The notes: generated from the sequence alone by a model not told the origin. DNA of 64,000 nucleotides from an uncultured bacterium (GCA_937928085.1 CALFVU010000007.1:124001-188000); one strand, 5' to 3'. Shown: positions 8,478-18,779, counted from the stretch's first letter. Numbers and translations are program-made.

Positions 8478-10388
8478 GCGAATCAGGAAATAAAAGCGAA
8501 AAATTTAGCTGAATTATATAAAGAAGCAGCAGAGAAATTTGGGGATAAACCCGCATTTGCTACCAGGAATAAAGATAAAGTATTTGTTCCAGTTTCATTC
8601 AAAGAACTTTACGAAATGGGGGTCAATTTAGCTACTGGGTTTATCGATCTTGGAATCGAGCAAAGAGAACATGTTTGTTTTTTTTCGGATAATCGTTTCG
8701 AATGGATTTTAGTGGATTATGGAATACAATTATGTGGAGCTGTGGATGTTCCTCGAGGTTCTGATGTAACAGATGGTGATATTACCTATATTGTTCCACA
8801 TTCCGATGCGAAAGTTGTAATAGTTGAAAATCAAATGGTTTTGGATAAAGTATTAAAAAACAAATCAAAATTAACAAACATCAAACATATTGTTATAATG
8901 GAAAAAGAGGCAAAAGCATCTAATGGGGTGTTGCGACTATATGATATTTTAGAAAAAGGAAAAAGTCTAAGAGCGAATGGAGATAGAAGAGTAGAAGAAA
9001 GAATGGCAAACATAAAAGAGGATGATCTTTTTACTCTAATTTACACTTCTGGTACAACAGGTGCACCTAAAGGTGTTATGCTAACTCATAGAAATATAAT
9101 TTCCCAAGTAAAAAATTTGCCTTCAGAAATTAAACTTTCTTCCGAAGATAGAGTTTTATCAATTTTACCAGTATGGCATATTTTCGAAAGAATGTTTGAA
9201 ATGCTTTCTATATCGCGAGGATTATGCACCTATTACACTAATATTAGAAATTTACGAGAAGATTTACCTATCGTAAAACCTACTTTTATGGCTTCAGCTC
9301 CTAGATTATGGGAGAGTGTATACCAAGGTATTCTTACTAAAATAGAATCTTCTCCTCCTATACGAAAAGCATTGTTTAACGCAGCTTATTATTGTTCAAA
9401 AAAATTCAAAGGTGGTATTCGATTCCTTACATTTAAAGAATTAGATACTACTGGTAGAAATCTTATATATTCGTTTTTTCTTGGTATTTATCATTTAATT
9501 AATGTGATTATTTTTTTAATTCCTAATTTCTTGTTAGATTTGATTGTTTTATCCAAAATTCGTGCAGCTACGGGTGGAAAGTTAAGGGGTTCTGTTTCAG
9601 GAGGAGGTGCGTTGCCTTTGCATGTAGATGAGTTTTTTAATAATATAGGAATTCCCGTTTTAGAGGGGTATGGAATGACAGAAACTAGCCCGGTTTTAGC
9701 AGTAAGGACCTATTCGAAATTAGTTATAGGTACGGTCGGACCTCTTTATCCAGAAACACAGCTAAGATTAGTAGATATAAGCACAGGTGAAATTTTATAT
9801 ACTACAGAACCAAATGGTCCTAAAAAACGAGGTGTAAAGGGAGAAATTCATGTTAAAGGTCCCCAAGTTATGAAGGGTTATTATAAAAATCCAGAAGCAA
9901 CCGAAAAGGTCTTAAAAGATGGATGGATGAATACGGGAGATTTAGGAATGATGACATATAATGACTGTTTGAAAATTGTAGGTCGTTCTAAAGATACTGT
10001 GGTTCTCTTAGGTGGGGAAAATGTAGAACCAGTACCAATTGAAAATAAATTAACAGAATCTCCATTAATCCATCAATGTATGGTGGTAGGACAAGATAAA
10101 AAGTATTTGTGCGCTTTAATCGTTCCTTCTTTAGAACAATTTAAAGATTACGGTTCCACTTACGAAGAATTAGCGAAAAATGAAGAAGTCCTAAAACTTT
10201 TAAGAAACGAAGTTAAAAGATTAGTATCGGGGGAAACTGGTTTTAAGTCCTTTGAACGAGTAGTTGATATAAGATTATTACCAAAACCATTCGAAGTAGG
10301 TGATGAGCTAACCAATTTATTTAAAATTAAAAGACATGTAGTAACAGAAAAATATAAACATTTAATTGAAGAAATGTATAAAGAATGA
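8475..10388 (+). CDS. Long-chain fatty acid-CoA ligase (AMP-forming)
   Basis: This adenylate-forming enzyme activates fatty acids to acyl-CoA. With the GTG start it has 637 aa, typical for bacterial long-chain ligases of the FadD15 type. The motifs are clear: P-loop-like TLIYTSGTTGAPKGVMLTH, the adenine-binding GYGMTETSPV, the TGDLG ribose-binding motif, and GRSKDTVVLLGGENVEP leading to the mobile C-terminal domain. A hydrophobic stretch (FFLGIYHLINVIIFLIPNF) suggests membrane association. It is monocistronic by layout and followed by a perfect 15-bp hairpin. The exact chain-length preference cannot be told. Confidence 0.93.
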   Translation: MANQEIKAKNLAELYKEAAEKFGDKPAFATRNKDKVFVPVSFKELYEMGVNLATGFIDLGIEQREHVCFFSDNRFEWILVDYGIQLCGAVDVPRGSDVTDGDITYIVPHSDAKVVIVENQMVLDKVLKNKSKLTNIKHIVIMEKEAKASNGVLRLYDILEKGKSLRANGDRRVEERMANIKEDDLFTLIYTSGTTGAPKGVMLTHRNIISQVKNLPSEIKLSSEDRVLSILPVWHIFERMFEMLSISRGLCTYYTNIRNLREDLPIVKPTFMASAPRLWESVYQGILTKIESSPPIRKALFNAAYYCSKKFKGGIRFLTFKELDTTGRNLIYSFFLGIYHLINVIIFLIPNFLLDLIVLSKIRAATGGKLRGSVSGGGALPLHVDEFFNNIGIPVLEGYGMTETSPVLAVRTYSKLVIGTVGPLYPETQLRLVDISTGEILYTTEPNGPKKRGVKGEIHVKGPQVMKGYYKNPEATEKVLKDGWMNTGDLGMMTYNDCLKIVGRSKDTVVLLGGENVEPVPIENKLTESPLIHQCMVVGQDKKYLCALIVPSLEQFKDYGSTYEELAKNEEVLKLLRNEVKRLVSGETGFKSFERVVDIRLLPKPFEVGDELTNLFKIKRHVVTEKYKHLIEEMYKE

Positions 10389-10394
10389 ATTTTA

Positions 10395-10430
10395 AAAGCT
10401 TTAGCAATTCATAATAATTGCTAAAGCTTT
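10395..10430 (+). terminator. Perfect 15-bp stem-loop before a start codon
   Basis: AAAGCTTTAGCAATT (10395-10409) pairs perfectly with AATTGCTAAAGCTTT (10416-10430) across the loop CATAAT. It lies just after the ligase stop and ends six bases before the ATG of the next gene. No U-tract follows, so it may be a terminator for the ligase, a structure controlling translation of the next gene, or both. Confidence 0.7.
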
Positions 10431-10436
10431 GTAATT

Positions 10437-11993
10437 ATGCAAAAAAGTAGAAATGATTTAGAATTTTTGGTAGAAAAATCTGAATTCTATTCTTTGATTA
10501 TAGATCATTTGTTTTTTCTTGTAGTTGATCTAGAAGGAGTTATTGAAAATATAAGCAATAATTTTTTAGAAGAACTAAAATTTCAGAAAGAAGAATTATT
10601 AAACAAAAAATTACTAGATTTTATTGATCTTGATTTCTCTGATGACATTGATTTTTCAAAAATCTTATCAGAGAAAAAATCTAATTTTTTACTCATAAAA
10701 TTTTTTAAAAAAGATAAAACTGCTTTATGGACCAGAAGTATAGTTTTAGGTAAGGAAAATAAAATCTTTTTTTTATTAAAACCTATTGAAGAAACTTTTC
10801 AAGTTTTAGAAAGTGAAAAATTCCGGAATATCATTTATGAAATTCAAAAATTGTCATTTGAGGTGGGAGATTTAAAAACATTTTTAGATAAATCTTTAGA
10901 AATCATTTTATCGATTCCTTGGTTGTCCGTGGAAGCTAAGGGTGGATTTATGCTAAATTACGATAATGAACTAAGGCTTATTTCTTATGTTAATGTAAAT
11001 TCGTCACTTGTTCAAATGTGTAGTAAAGTTCCTTTTGGTAAATGTTTATGTGGAAAAACAGCGGAAAATAAAGAAATTCTATATAAACCTTGTATTGACG
11101 AAGAACACGAAAACAAACCAGAAGGAATGCAACCTCATGGGCATTATAATATTCCTATTTTACACGGAAATCATGTATTAGGTGTGTTGTTTTTATATAT
11201 AAGAGAGGGAGTTCCGAAGAAAGAAGAGCATATTGAATTTTTTAAAATACTTTCTTCTACATTATCTCCGATTATTTTAAAATTTCAATTCGAACAAGAA
11301 TATCAATATACAATAATTAAACAGATTCGCATCAATGAAGAATTAGTCAAAAATATAAAAGAAGTTCAAAAATTGCAAAAATTATTTAACACATATATTC
11401 CAGATTTTATATTAAGACATTTAGAAAATAATAATTTTAATAAATATCCATTTTATAAAGATAAAAGATGTTATTTGTTAGTCAATCTAAGTGGAATTTT
11501 AGGTTTTAGTAGTGTTTTTCCAATGCAAAAAGTTTACGAAACCTTAACAGAATTTTATTCTGTTATTGTAGATACTATTTTAGAATTGCATGGAGAGATA
11601 GAACAATACTTAGAAGATAAAGTTTTCGGACTTTTCAATACAGCGAAAGATGCAGTAGAAGCTTCAATTAAAATTTATTATTTAATCCAAAAAATCAACT
11701 CTAAACGAGAAACTTTATTTTTAAAACCTTTTAAGTTTCAAATTGCTATACATTATGGAGAAACTTTTGTTGGTATTGTGGGAAGCTCTAACAAAAAAAA
11801 TTGGATGAGATACGGTGAAACTATTCGATGGTTAGAAATAATGCAAAAAAAATGTGAGTTTAATAGAATTATTGTATCAGAAATAGTGTATGAGAATTGT
11901 AAAGAACAATATAAATTTTCCAAAAGGTATAAACTTATTCGAGACAAATTGCAAAACAACTTTCTTTATGTAAGATATTTAGATAAATTTTGA
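10437..11993 (+). CDS. PAS-GAF protein with degenerate nucleotidyl cyclase domain
   Basis: This 518-aa cytoplasmic signalling protein has an N-terminal PAS-like domain (about 15-110) and a GAF domain (about 130-285). The GAF domain carries a Cys/His-rich segment (GKCLCG, then PCIDEEH and HGHYNIP). A linker helix and a class III cyclase homology domain (about 340-515) follow. Compared with the next gene, the first metal Asp (FNDI) is replaced in VNLSGILGF, the second is kept (LEDKVF), and the DVVNIASR substrate motif has become GETIRWLEI. I infer it lacks cyclase activity and acts as a sensor or partner. The ATG lies right behind a hairpin and has no visible Shine-Dalgarno sequence. Confidence 0.8.
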   Translation: MQKSRNDLEFLVEKSEFYSLIIDHLFFLVVDLEGVIENISNNFLEELKFQKEELLNKKLLDFIDLDFSDDIDFSKILSEKKSNFLLIKFFKKDKTALWTRSIVLGKENKIFFLLKPIEETFQVLESEKFRNIIYEIQKLSFEVGDLKTFLDKSLEIILSIPWLSVEAKGGFMLNYDNELRLISYVNVNSSLVQMCSKVPFGKCLCGKTAENKEILYKPCIDEEHENKPEGMQPHGHYNIPILHGNHVLGVLFLYIREGVPKKEEHIEFFKILSSTLSPIILKFQFEQEYQYTIIKQIRINEELVKNIKEVQKLQKLFNTYIPDFILRHLENNNFNKYPFYKDKRCYLLVNLSGILGFSSVFPMQKVYETLTEFYSVIVDTILELHGEIEQYLEDKVFGLFNTAKDAVEASIKIYYLIQKINSKRETLFLKPFKFQIAIHYGETFVGIVGSSNKKNWMRYGETIRWLEIMQKKCEFNRIIVSEIVYENCKEQYKFSKRYKLIRDKLQNNFLYVRYLDKF

Positions 11994-12046
11994 GTGAATC
12001 AATATTTGCTATAATACTCTAAAAAGTAATTGCCCAAAATGGACAA

Positions 12047-14131
12047 ATGTATTATACGAATTTTATGAATAAAAAAAATATTTTTTTTATCCTTTTAATG
12101 TTTTTTTTTAAAACTACATTACAATCTCAAAATTACGATGAAGTTTTAATAAGCAAAAATCTAAAAGAAATTCCACTGGGAGAGAAAATCTATATCTACG
12201 AAGATAAAATGAATATGTATACTTTAGAAGAAATACAAAAACATTTATCAGAATTTCGAAAATCAGATGAGAAAATTCTCAATTTTGGATATACTACGAG
12301 TTCTTTCTGGTTGTATTTTAAATTAAAAAACGTTGAAAAAGATAGGCAAAAATTTTTGTTAAGTTTATCGTACCCATTATTAGACATAGTGGATTTTTAT
12401 TTTATATCTAAAAACAAAATCCTCAAAAGAATAGAAACTGGTGATATGAGGAATTTTAGTCAAAGAGAAATTCAACACAGAAATTTTATTTTTAGTCTTG
12501 AATTAGAACCAGAAGAGATTTATGAAGTGTATTTTAAAATAGAAAGTTCCGGTTCAATACAAATTCCTCTAAGTATTATATCTTACGAAAGTTTTATAGA
12601 AAAGGAATTACAAGAACAATACGTACAAGGAATCTATTATGGAATTATGTTAGTAATGATTTTATACAACTTCTTTTTATTTTTAAGTATAAAAGATAAA
12701 AGTTATTTATATTATATTTTATATATATTTGGAATTATGATGTTTTCTTTGATGTTTTCGGGTTATGCATTTCAATTTTTTTGGCCAGACTTTCCAAGGT
12801 TTTCAAATCTGATCTTACCTTTTATGATTGGATTTTTAGCATTTTTTGCGGGTTTATTTTCGATGTATTTTTTAAAGATAAAAGAATTAACTCCCATCTT
12901 GTATAAAATTTTCTTAATACTAAATTTCATTTTTATATTGCTCATGATAGTCAGTTTTTTTCTTTCTTATAAAGTGATTATAAGAATTGCTACATACTCT
13001 ATTTTAGTTTTTGTGATTTTGGCATTTATTTCTAGTATTCGTTGTTATTTTAAAGGTTGGAAACCTGCACGTTTTTATATATTAGCTTGGACTATGCTTC
13101 TTTTAGGAATGTTTGTATTGGCACTTAGGCAATTGGGAAAACTGCCAGTAAATTTGTTTACGGAGTATAGTCTGCAAATTGGTTCGGTATTAGAAGTGAT
13201 TTTACTATCCTTGGGTTTAGCTGATAGAATCAATGTTTTAAAAGAAGAAAAAGAAAAAGCAGAAAAAGAAATTTTAGAAACAAAAACAATAATGTTAGAA
13301 TCTTTCTCTCGGTTCGTACCAAAGCATTTTGCGAATTTATTACAAAAAAATTCTATTTTAGAAGTAAAAGCTGGTGATTCTGTGGAAAAAAAATTAACTG
13401 TTTTGTTTAATGATATTAAAAATTTTACAACCTTATCTGAAATGATGTCAGTTAAAGAGACATTTCAGTTTTTAAATACTTATTTCGAAGTAATGAATCC
13501 AATTATATTAAAATATTATGGTTTTATAGATAAATTTATTGGGGATGAGATAATGGCATTATTTGACAGAGAACCTGATTTATCTTTGATTTCAGCTATA
13601 GAAATGAGAAAGAGTATTAAAGAATTTAATGAAAAAATAAAAAATTTAAATTTACCTCCAGTGGATATGGGAATAGGAATCAATTATGGGCAAATGATGT
13701 TAGGTACGATTGGTACACAAAATCGGTTAGACACAACAGTGATAGGTGATGTTGTTAATATTGCGTCTAGAGTACAACAATTAACACGATTATATGCTAC
13801 TTCTATTCTTTTGACAGAAAATGTCTATATAAATTTAAAACAAAAAGATCAATTTTATTTGCGTAAAATTCCAAAAGTAAGAGTAAAAGGTAGAATAGAA
13901 GTAATCAATGTATACGAGTGTTTTAATGGTGATGAAGAAAAAAAGTTAGAAAAGAAGTTAATGACATTAAACAAATACGAAGAAGCAGTTTATCTATTAG
14001 AAAATAAAAAGTATTTAGAAAGTTATCAGTTATTTAATGAAATTTATAAATTAAATACAGAAGATAAAGTAATAGAATTCTATTGTAAAAAATTACAGAA
14101 GTTTATTCCGGGAAGCGATATTCAAATATGA
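12047..14131 (+). CDS. 7TMR-DISM membrane adenylate/guanylate cyclase
   Basis: This membrane receptor cyclase has 694 aa (688 if started at the ATG at 12065). It has a signal peptide, a periplasmic 7TMR-DISMED2-like beta domain (about 35-180), seven transmembrane helices (about 190-395), a coiled-coil signalling helix, and a class III cyclase domain (about 440-630). The catalytic elements are intact: both metal Asp residues (VLFNDIKNFT and KFIGDEIMALF) and the DVVNIASRV motif. It should make cAMP or cGMP; the substrate residue choice is not resolved. It follows the decayed-cyclase gene and overlaps dapF by four bases (ATGA). Confidence 0.9.
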   Translation: MYYTNFMNKKNIFFILLMFFFKTTLQSQNYDEVLISKNLKEIPLGEKIYIYEDKMNMYTLEEIQKHLSEFRKSDEKILNFGYTTSSFWLYFKLKNVEKDRQKFLLSLSYPLLDIVDFYFISKNKILKRIETGDMRNFSQREIQHRNFIFSLELEPEEIYEVYFKIESSGSIQIPLSIISYESFIEKELQEQYVQGIYYGIMLVMILYNFFLFLSIKDKSYLYYILYIFGIMMFSLMFSGYAFQFFWPDFPRFSNLILPFMIGFLAFFAGLFSMYFLKIKELTPILYKIFLILNFIFILLMIVSFFLSYKVIIRIATYSILVFVILAFISSIRCYFKGWKPARFYILAWTMLLLGMFVLALRQLGKLPVNLFTEYSLQIGSVLEVILLSLGLADRINVLKEEKEKAEKEILETKTIMLESFSRFVPKHFANLLQKNSILEVKAGDSVEKKLTVLFNDIKNFTTLSEMMSVKETFQFLNTYFEVMNPIILKYYGFIDKFIGDEIMALFDREPDLSLISAIEMRKSIKEFNEKIKNLNLPPVDMGIGINYGQMMLGTIGTQNRLDTTVIGDVVNIASRVQQLTRLYATSILLTENVYINLKQKDQFYLRKIPKVRVKGRIEVINVYECFNGDEEKKLEKKLMTLNKYEEAVYLLENKKYLESYQLFNEIYKLNTEDKVIEFYCKKLQKFIPGSDIQI

Positions 14132-15003
14132 AAAAAATAAAAGAATTTTATAAAATGGAGGGAATTGGGAATGATTATATATATCTAGATCTTACAGAAC
14201 AAGAAATATCGAAAGATGAATTAGATGTTGATAATATAAAAAAAATTTGTGATAGAAGATTTGGTGTGGGAGGAGATGGATTGGTAATTATTACAAAATC
14301 TAAAAATGCTGATGTAAAAATGTTGATGTGGAACAATGATGGAAGTTATTCAAAAATTTGTGGAAATGCATTGCGTTGTGTTGCATATTATTGGTATAAA
14401 AAAACTGACTTAAAAAAATTTTATATAGAATCCGGAGTAGAAATCCATTTAGCAGAAATTTTAAAGGAAGAATATCCTACAGCTTATGTTAAGATTAATA
14501 TGGGGCGTCCCATTTTTGATAAAACGCAAATTCCTTATTTAGGAGATTCTAAAAAAGAAAACGTATATATATTTTACGATAGCTCTATCTTACCTTATGA
14601 AGGTATTGTTTTATCGATGGGGAATCCTCATTGTATTTTTTTTGTGGATCAAATAGAAAATATCTCAGTGGAAAGATATGGCAGTTTAATAGAAAATCAT
14701 AAACTTTTTCCCGATAAAACAAATGTAGAATTTGTAGTTATCAATTCTGATCACACCTTAACTCAACTTACTTGGGAAAGAGGATCAGGGGAAACCTTAG
14801 CATGTGGAAGTGGTGCTTGTGCTGTTTTGGTTGCTAGTGTTCTTACAAAAAATTTACCAAAAAAAAATATAGTTCACCTTAAAGGGGGAGATTTAGAAAT
14901 TGAGTGGAATCAAAGCGATGATCAGATATATATGTCGGGGAACGCTACATTTGTGTTTGAAGGGCAATTATTACAGAATTTTTCTTTATTTAAAAATCAT
15001 TAA
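14128..15003 (+). CDS. dapF: Diaminopimelate epimerase
   Basis: DapF interconverts LL- and meso-diaminopimelate for lysine and peptidoglycan synthesis. The 291-aa protein has both catalytic cysteines in context: GNALRCVAYYW (about residues 75-85) and ETLACGSGACAVLVA (about 230-245). The N-terminal MEGIGNDYIYLD block is also typical. Its ATG overlaps the stop of the cyclase gene by four bases, so translation is probably coupled even though the functions are unrelated. Confidence 0.96.
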   Translation: MKKIKEFYKMEGIGNDYIYLDLTEQEISKDELDVDNIKKICDRRFGVGGDGLVIITKSKNADVKMLMWNNDGSYSKICGNALRCVAYYWYKKTDLKKFYIESGVEIHLAEILKEEYPTAYVKINMGRPIFDKTQIPYLGDSKKENVYIFYDSSILPYEGIVLSMGNPHCIFFVDQIENISVERYGSLIENHKLFPDKTNVEFVVINSDHTLTQLTWERGSGETLACGSGACAVLVASVLTKNLPKKNIVHLKGGDLEIEWNQSDDQIYMSGNATFVFEGQLLQNFSLFKNH

Positions 15004-15156
15004 ATTTGATTTTTTATAGAAACTAATAAGTGTTTTACTTTAAGTAGTACTAAATTTTTAAATGTTTTTTTAATTATAAAAAAACTAAAAAAAAATATTG
15101 AATTTAAATTCTATGACGAAAAAAAGTGACAACAAAAATTCAAACAATGAAAAACT

Positions 15157-17289
15157 ATGAAGAAAAAAAAGCAAAATTCGAAAACTATACCTAAATTAAA
15201 TGATAAAACTCTAGTTATTGTAGAGTCACCTTCGAAAGCAAAAACGATTAATAAATATTTAGGTAAAGATTATATGGTAGAAGCTTCTATGGGACATTTA
15301 GTTGATTTACCAAAATCAAGAATGGGAATTAATGTGAATAATGGATTTGAACCTGAATATGTAATTATTCGAGGAAGGTCAAAAATTGTTAATAAACTAA
15401 AAAAATTATCTCAGGTTTCTAAAAATGTATTATTAGCAACAGATCCGGATAGAGAAGGAGAAGCTATTTCTTATCATATTTATAAAATTATTAAACCAAT
15501 AAATCCAAATATTAAAAGAGTAGAATTTAATGAAATTACAGAAAATGCAATCAAAAAAGCTTTAGAGAATCCAAGAGATATAAATATGAATTTGTTTTAT
15601 GCTCAACAAGCTCGAAGGATCTTAGATAGGTTGGTGGGGTATAATATATCTCCTATTCTATGGCAAAAAATTAAAAAAGGATTGTCAGCAGGTAGAGTCC
15701 AATCGGTAGCTTTAAGATTGATTTGTGATAGAGAAGAAGAGATACAAAAATTTGTACCAGAAGAATATTGGACAATTGATGGTGAATTTCTTATAAACAA
15801 AAAAAAATTAAAGTTTTCTTTAGTTCAAATTGACCAAAATAAAATACAAATCAAAAATCAAAGTGAAGTTCAAAAAATAATAGACGATATCCTAACAATA
15901 CAAAATTTTATAATATCGTCTATAAAAACTAAAGAAAGAAAAAGACAACCCACTGCACCTTATACAACCTCTAAATTACAACAAGATGCTTCGAATCGGT
16001 TAGGTTTTACTTCTCAGAAAACGATGATGGTTGCTCAACAATTATATGAGGGTGTAGAAATAGAAGGAAATCCTATAGGTCTTATTACTTATATGAGGAC
16101 GGACAGTACCAAAATTAGCAAAGAAGCATTAGTGAATGTAAGAGAGTTTATTGTTAAAAAATATGGAAATCAATATTTGAGTGAAAAAGAAAGAATTTAT
16201 TCTAAAACTTCTATAAATGCACAAGAAGCACATGAAGCAATACGACCTACAAAGTTAGAATATACACCAGAACAAATTTCTAAATATCTTACAAAAGATC
16301 AATTAAAGTTATACCAACTAATATGGCAAAAGTTTGTTTCAAGCCAAATGTCAGAGGAAGTTTCAGAAAATACTACCATAGAAATTAAAGGAAATTCTAT
16401 AAATCATGAATATTTGTTTCGTGCAAGTTTTAAAAAAGTCAAATTTAAGGGGTTTACTTTAGTTTATGATGAAGAAGATAGCGAAAATAATCCCTTAAAA
16501 GAAATCGATGTTAACGTAGAAGACAAAGTTAAATTGAGTCAATTGTTACCGAATCAACATTTTACCCAGCCACCTCCACGTTATACTGATGCTACTATGG
16601 TTAAAACTTTAGAAGAAAGCGGAGTAGGTAGGCCCTCTACTTATGCTCCAACGATTCAAACTTTATTAAAAAGATATTACGTAGTTAGACAGCAAAAAGC
16701 ATTAAAACCTACAGAACTCGGAATTTTAGTAAACAAAATGGTCAAACAATTTTTTCCCGAAATGGTAGATGTTCAATTTACTGCAAAAATGGAAGAAGAA
16801 TTAGATCAAATTGCGAATTCTGAGCTTTTTTGGTCTCAAATGTTAAGCAATTTCTACACTCCTTTTATGAAAATTGTTCAAAATGCAATGGAAAATATGG
16901 ATAATATAAAAACGCATCTAGACGAAGAAACTGATTATATCTGTGAAAAATGTGGAAGAAAAATGTTAAAAAAAATTGGAAAAAATGGTTACTTTTTGGC
17001 TTGCTCTGGATTTCCGGATTGTAAAAATGCAAAATCTATTCCTTATGGTAAATGTCCTAAATGTGATATTGGAGATATTGTATTAAAAAAAGGAAAAAAG
17101 AAATCTAAGTCTTTTTATGGTTGCACTCGATATCCCGAATGTGATTATATTACTTGGGACAAACCAGTAGAAAATAAAATTTGCCCTAAATGTGGAAAGC
17201 TTTTGTTGGAAAAAAATACAAAAGAAAAGGGAAGACATATTTCTTGTTCTGTTTGTGATTATACTGAAGAATTAGAGGAAACTATATAA
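15157..17289 (+). CDS. topA: DNA topoisomerase I
   Basis: This type IA topoisomerase relaxes negative supercoils. It has 710 aa. The TOPRIM domain (about 17-130) begins LVIVESPSKAKTINKYLG and includes LATDPDREGEAISYHI. The catalytic Tyr lies in GLITYMRTDST (about 307-317). Three C-terminal zinc-ribbon-like Cys4 units follow (CEKC...C...C, CPKC...GCTRYPEC, CPKC...SCSVC). A bidirectional terminator separates it from the convergent glnA. Confidence 0.97.
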   Translation: MKKKKQNSKTIPKLNDKTLVIVESPSKAKTINKYLGKDYMVEASMGHLVDLPKSRMGINVNNGFEPEYVIIRGRSKIVNKLKKLSQVSKNVLLATDPDREGEAISYHIYKIIKPINPNIKRVEFNEITENAIKKALENPRDINMNLFYAQQARRILDRLVGYNISPILWQKIKKGLSAGRVQSVALRLICDREEEIQKFVPEEYWTIDGEFLINKKKLKFSLVQIDQNKIQIKNQSEVQKIIDDILTIQNFIISSIKTKERKRQPTAPYTTSKLQQDASNRLGFTSQKTMMVAQQLYEGVEIEGNPIGLITYMRTDSTKISKEALVNVREFIVKKYGNQYLSEKERIYSKTSINAQEAHEAIRPTKLEYTPEQISKYLTKDQLKLYQLIWQKFVSSQMSEEVSENTTIEIKGNSINHEYLFRASFKKVKFKGFTLVYDEEDSENNPLKEIDVNVEDKVKLSQLLPNQHFTQPPPRYTDATMVKTLEESGVGRPSTYAPTIQTLLKRYYVVRQQKALKPTELGILVNKMVKQFFPEMVDVQFTAKMEEELDQIANSELFWSQMLSNFYTPFMKIVQNAMENMDNIKTHLDEETDYICEKCGRKMLKKIGKNGYFLACSGFPDCKNAKSIPYGKCPKCDIGDIVLKKGKKKSKSFYGCTRYPECDYITWDKPVENKICPKCGKLLLEKNTKEKGRHISCSVCDYTEELEETI

Positions 17290-17303
17290 AAAAAGAGTAA
17301 AAA

Positions 17304-17325
17304 AAAGAGGAACTAAGTCCTCTTT
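17304..17325. terminator. Bidirectional rho-independent terminator
   Basis: AAAGAGGA (17304-17311) pairs with TCCTCTTT (17318-17325) across a six-base loop. It has A-rich sequence on the left and a short T-run on the right. It sits between the convergent topA and glnA genes and can serve both. Confidence 0.8.
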
Positions 17326-17339
17326 ATTAAGGATCCCTA

Positions 17340-18779
17340 TTAACAATCATAATATAAAACAAATTCGTATGGATGTGGTCTTTGATTTACAATCTGTTCA
17401 ATTTCAACTCTTTTATAAGAAATATAATTGTTGATAAAATCTTTATCAAATGCACCTGATTTTAATAACCAATCTTGATCTTGCTCTAAAGCATCTAAAA
17501 CTTTTGTAAGGTTTGCTGGAACAGCTTTGATATTTTTTTTCTTTTCTTCTGGCACATCATAAAGATTAAAATCTGCTGGCTCACCCGGATCGATCTTTTT
17601 TTGAATACCATCTAAACCTGCTAAAATCATAGCTGCAAATGCCAGATAAGGATTACAAGAAGGATCGGGTGTTCTAAATTCAATTCTTCTGGCTTTATCA
17701 CCATGAACAGCAACCGGAATCCTGATAGCAGCTGATCGGTTTCTTGCGGAATATACTAGACTTACAGGAGCTTCGTATCCTGGTACTAATCTTTTATAAC
17801 TATTTGTTGTAGGATTAGTAAAAGCAAGTAATGAGGGTCCATGATGTAAAATACCGCCTATATAATATTTTGCAATTTCGGAGAGATTAGCATACCAATT
17901 TCCAGCAAATAAGTTTTTTCCATCTTTCCAGAGTGATTGATGTGTATGCATTCCAGAACCATTATCTCCAAATAAAGGTTTTGGCATAAAAGTAGCAGTA
18001 AAACCATTTTTTCTTGCTACCATTTTAATTACATACTTAAAAAGTTGCAATTTGTCTGCTTGCTTTAGAGCATCATCTAATTTAAAATTGATTTCTGCTT
18101 GTCCAGCACTTGAAACTTCGTGGTGGTGTTTTTCTGGAGGTATCCCCATTTTGTTTAACATATCTGTCATTTCAGTTCTTAAATCTTGAAATTGATCATT
18201 AGGAGGAAGGGGGAAATACCCTTCTTTTGTCCTCATTTTAAAACCTAAGTTTGGTTTTTCATCAGTTCCCATTCTCCATCTCGCATCAATAGAATCAATA
18301 AAATAAAATCCTTGATTCGTAATTTGCTCGTAACGAACGTCACTAAAAATAAAAAACTCAGCTTCTGGTCCCATATAACAAGTATCTGCAATACCTGTTT
18401 TTTTCATGTATTCTATAGTTTTTTTTAAGATATTTCTGGGATCTCTATTATAAGGTTTTGGTGGTTCTCCTTTTCTTTCTGGTTCGTAAATATCTGCAAT
18501 TACAGCTAAAGTTTTATCCTTAAAGAATGGATCAATATAGGCACTTGTTGCATCTAATCGTGCAAGCATGTCTGATTCCTGAATCGCTTTCCAACCTCGG
18601 ATAGAAGATCCATCAAAACCAATTCCGTATTCAAAGTCATCGACACTGATAACATCAATGTGCATCGTAAAATGATGCATCATTCCAAGCATATCAGTAA
18701 AGCGAACGTCGATATACTCAATCTGTTCTTTTTTACAAAATTCAAGTAAATCTTTAGGATTTTTAGGTACATTATACAT
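17340..18779 (-). CDS. glnA: Glutamine synthetase, type I
   Basis: GlnA makes glutamine from glutamate, ammonia and ATP as a dodecamer. With the start at 18779, chosen for the AAGGAGA Shine-Dalgarno sequence just upstream, it has 479 aa. The GSI blocks are all present: GFDGSSIRGW, GPEAEFFIF, HHEVSSAGQAEINFK, NGSGMHTHQSLW, and NPTTNSYKRLVPGYEAP. The NLYDVPEE segment near residue 410 matches the adenylylation-site loop with its Tyr, so control by GlnE-type adenylylation is possible. No glnB or amt neighbour is seen. Confidence 0.97.
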   Translation of the reverse strand: MYNVPKNPKDLLEFCKKEQIEYIDVRFTDMLGMMHHFTMHIDVISVDDFEYGIGFDGSSIRGWKAIQESDMLARLDATSAYIDPFFKDKTLAVIADIYEPERKGEPPKPYNRDPRNILKKTIEYMKKTGIADTCYMGPEAEFFIFSDVRYEQITNQGFYFIDSIDARWRMGTDEKPNLGFKMRTKEGYFPLPPNDQFQDLRTEMTDMLNKMGIPPEKHHHEVSSAGQAEINFKLDDALKQADKLQLFKYVIKMVARKNGFTATFMPKPLFGDNGSGMHTHQSLWKDGKNLFAGNWYANLSEIAKYYIGGILHHGPSLLAFTNPTTNSYKRLVPGYEAPVSLVYSARNRSAAIRIPVAVHGDKARRIEFRTPDPSCNPYLAFAAMILAGLDGIQKKIDPGEPADFNLYDVPEEKKKNIKAVPANLTKVLDALEQDQDWLLKSGAFDKDFINNYISYKRVEIEQIVNQRPHPYEFVLYYDC

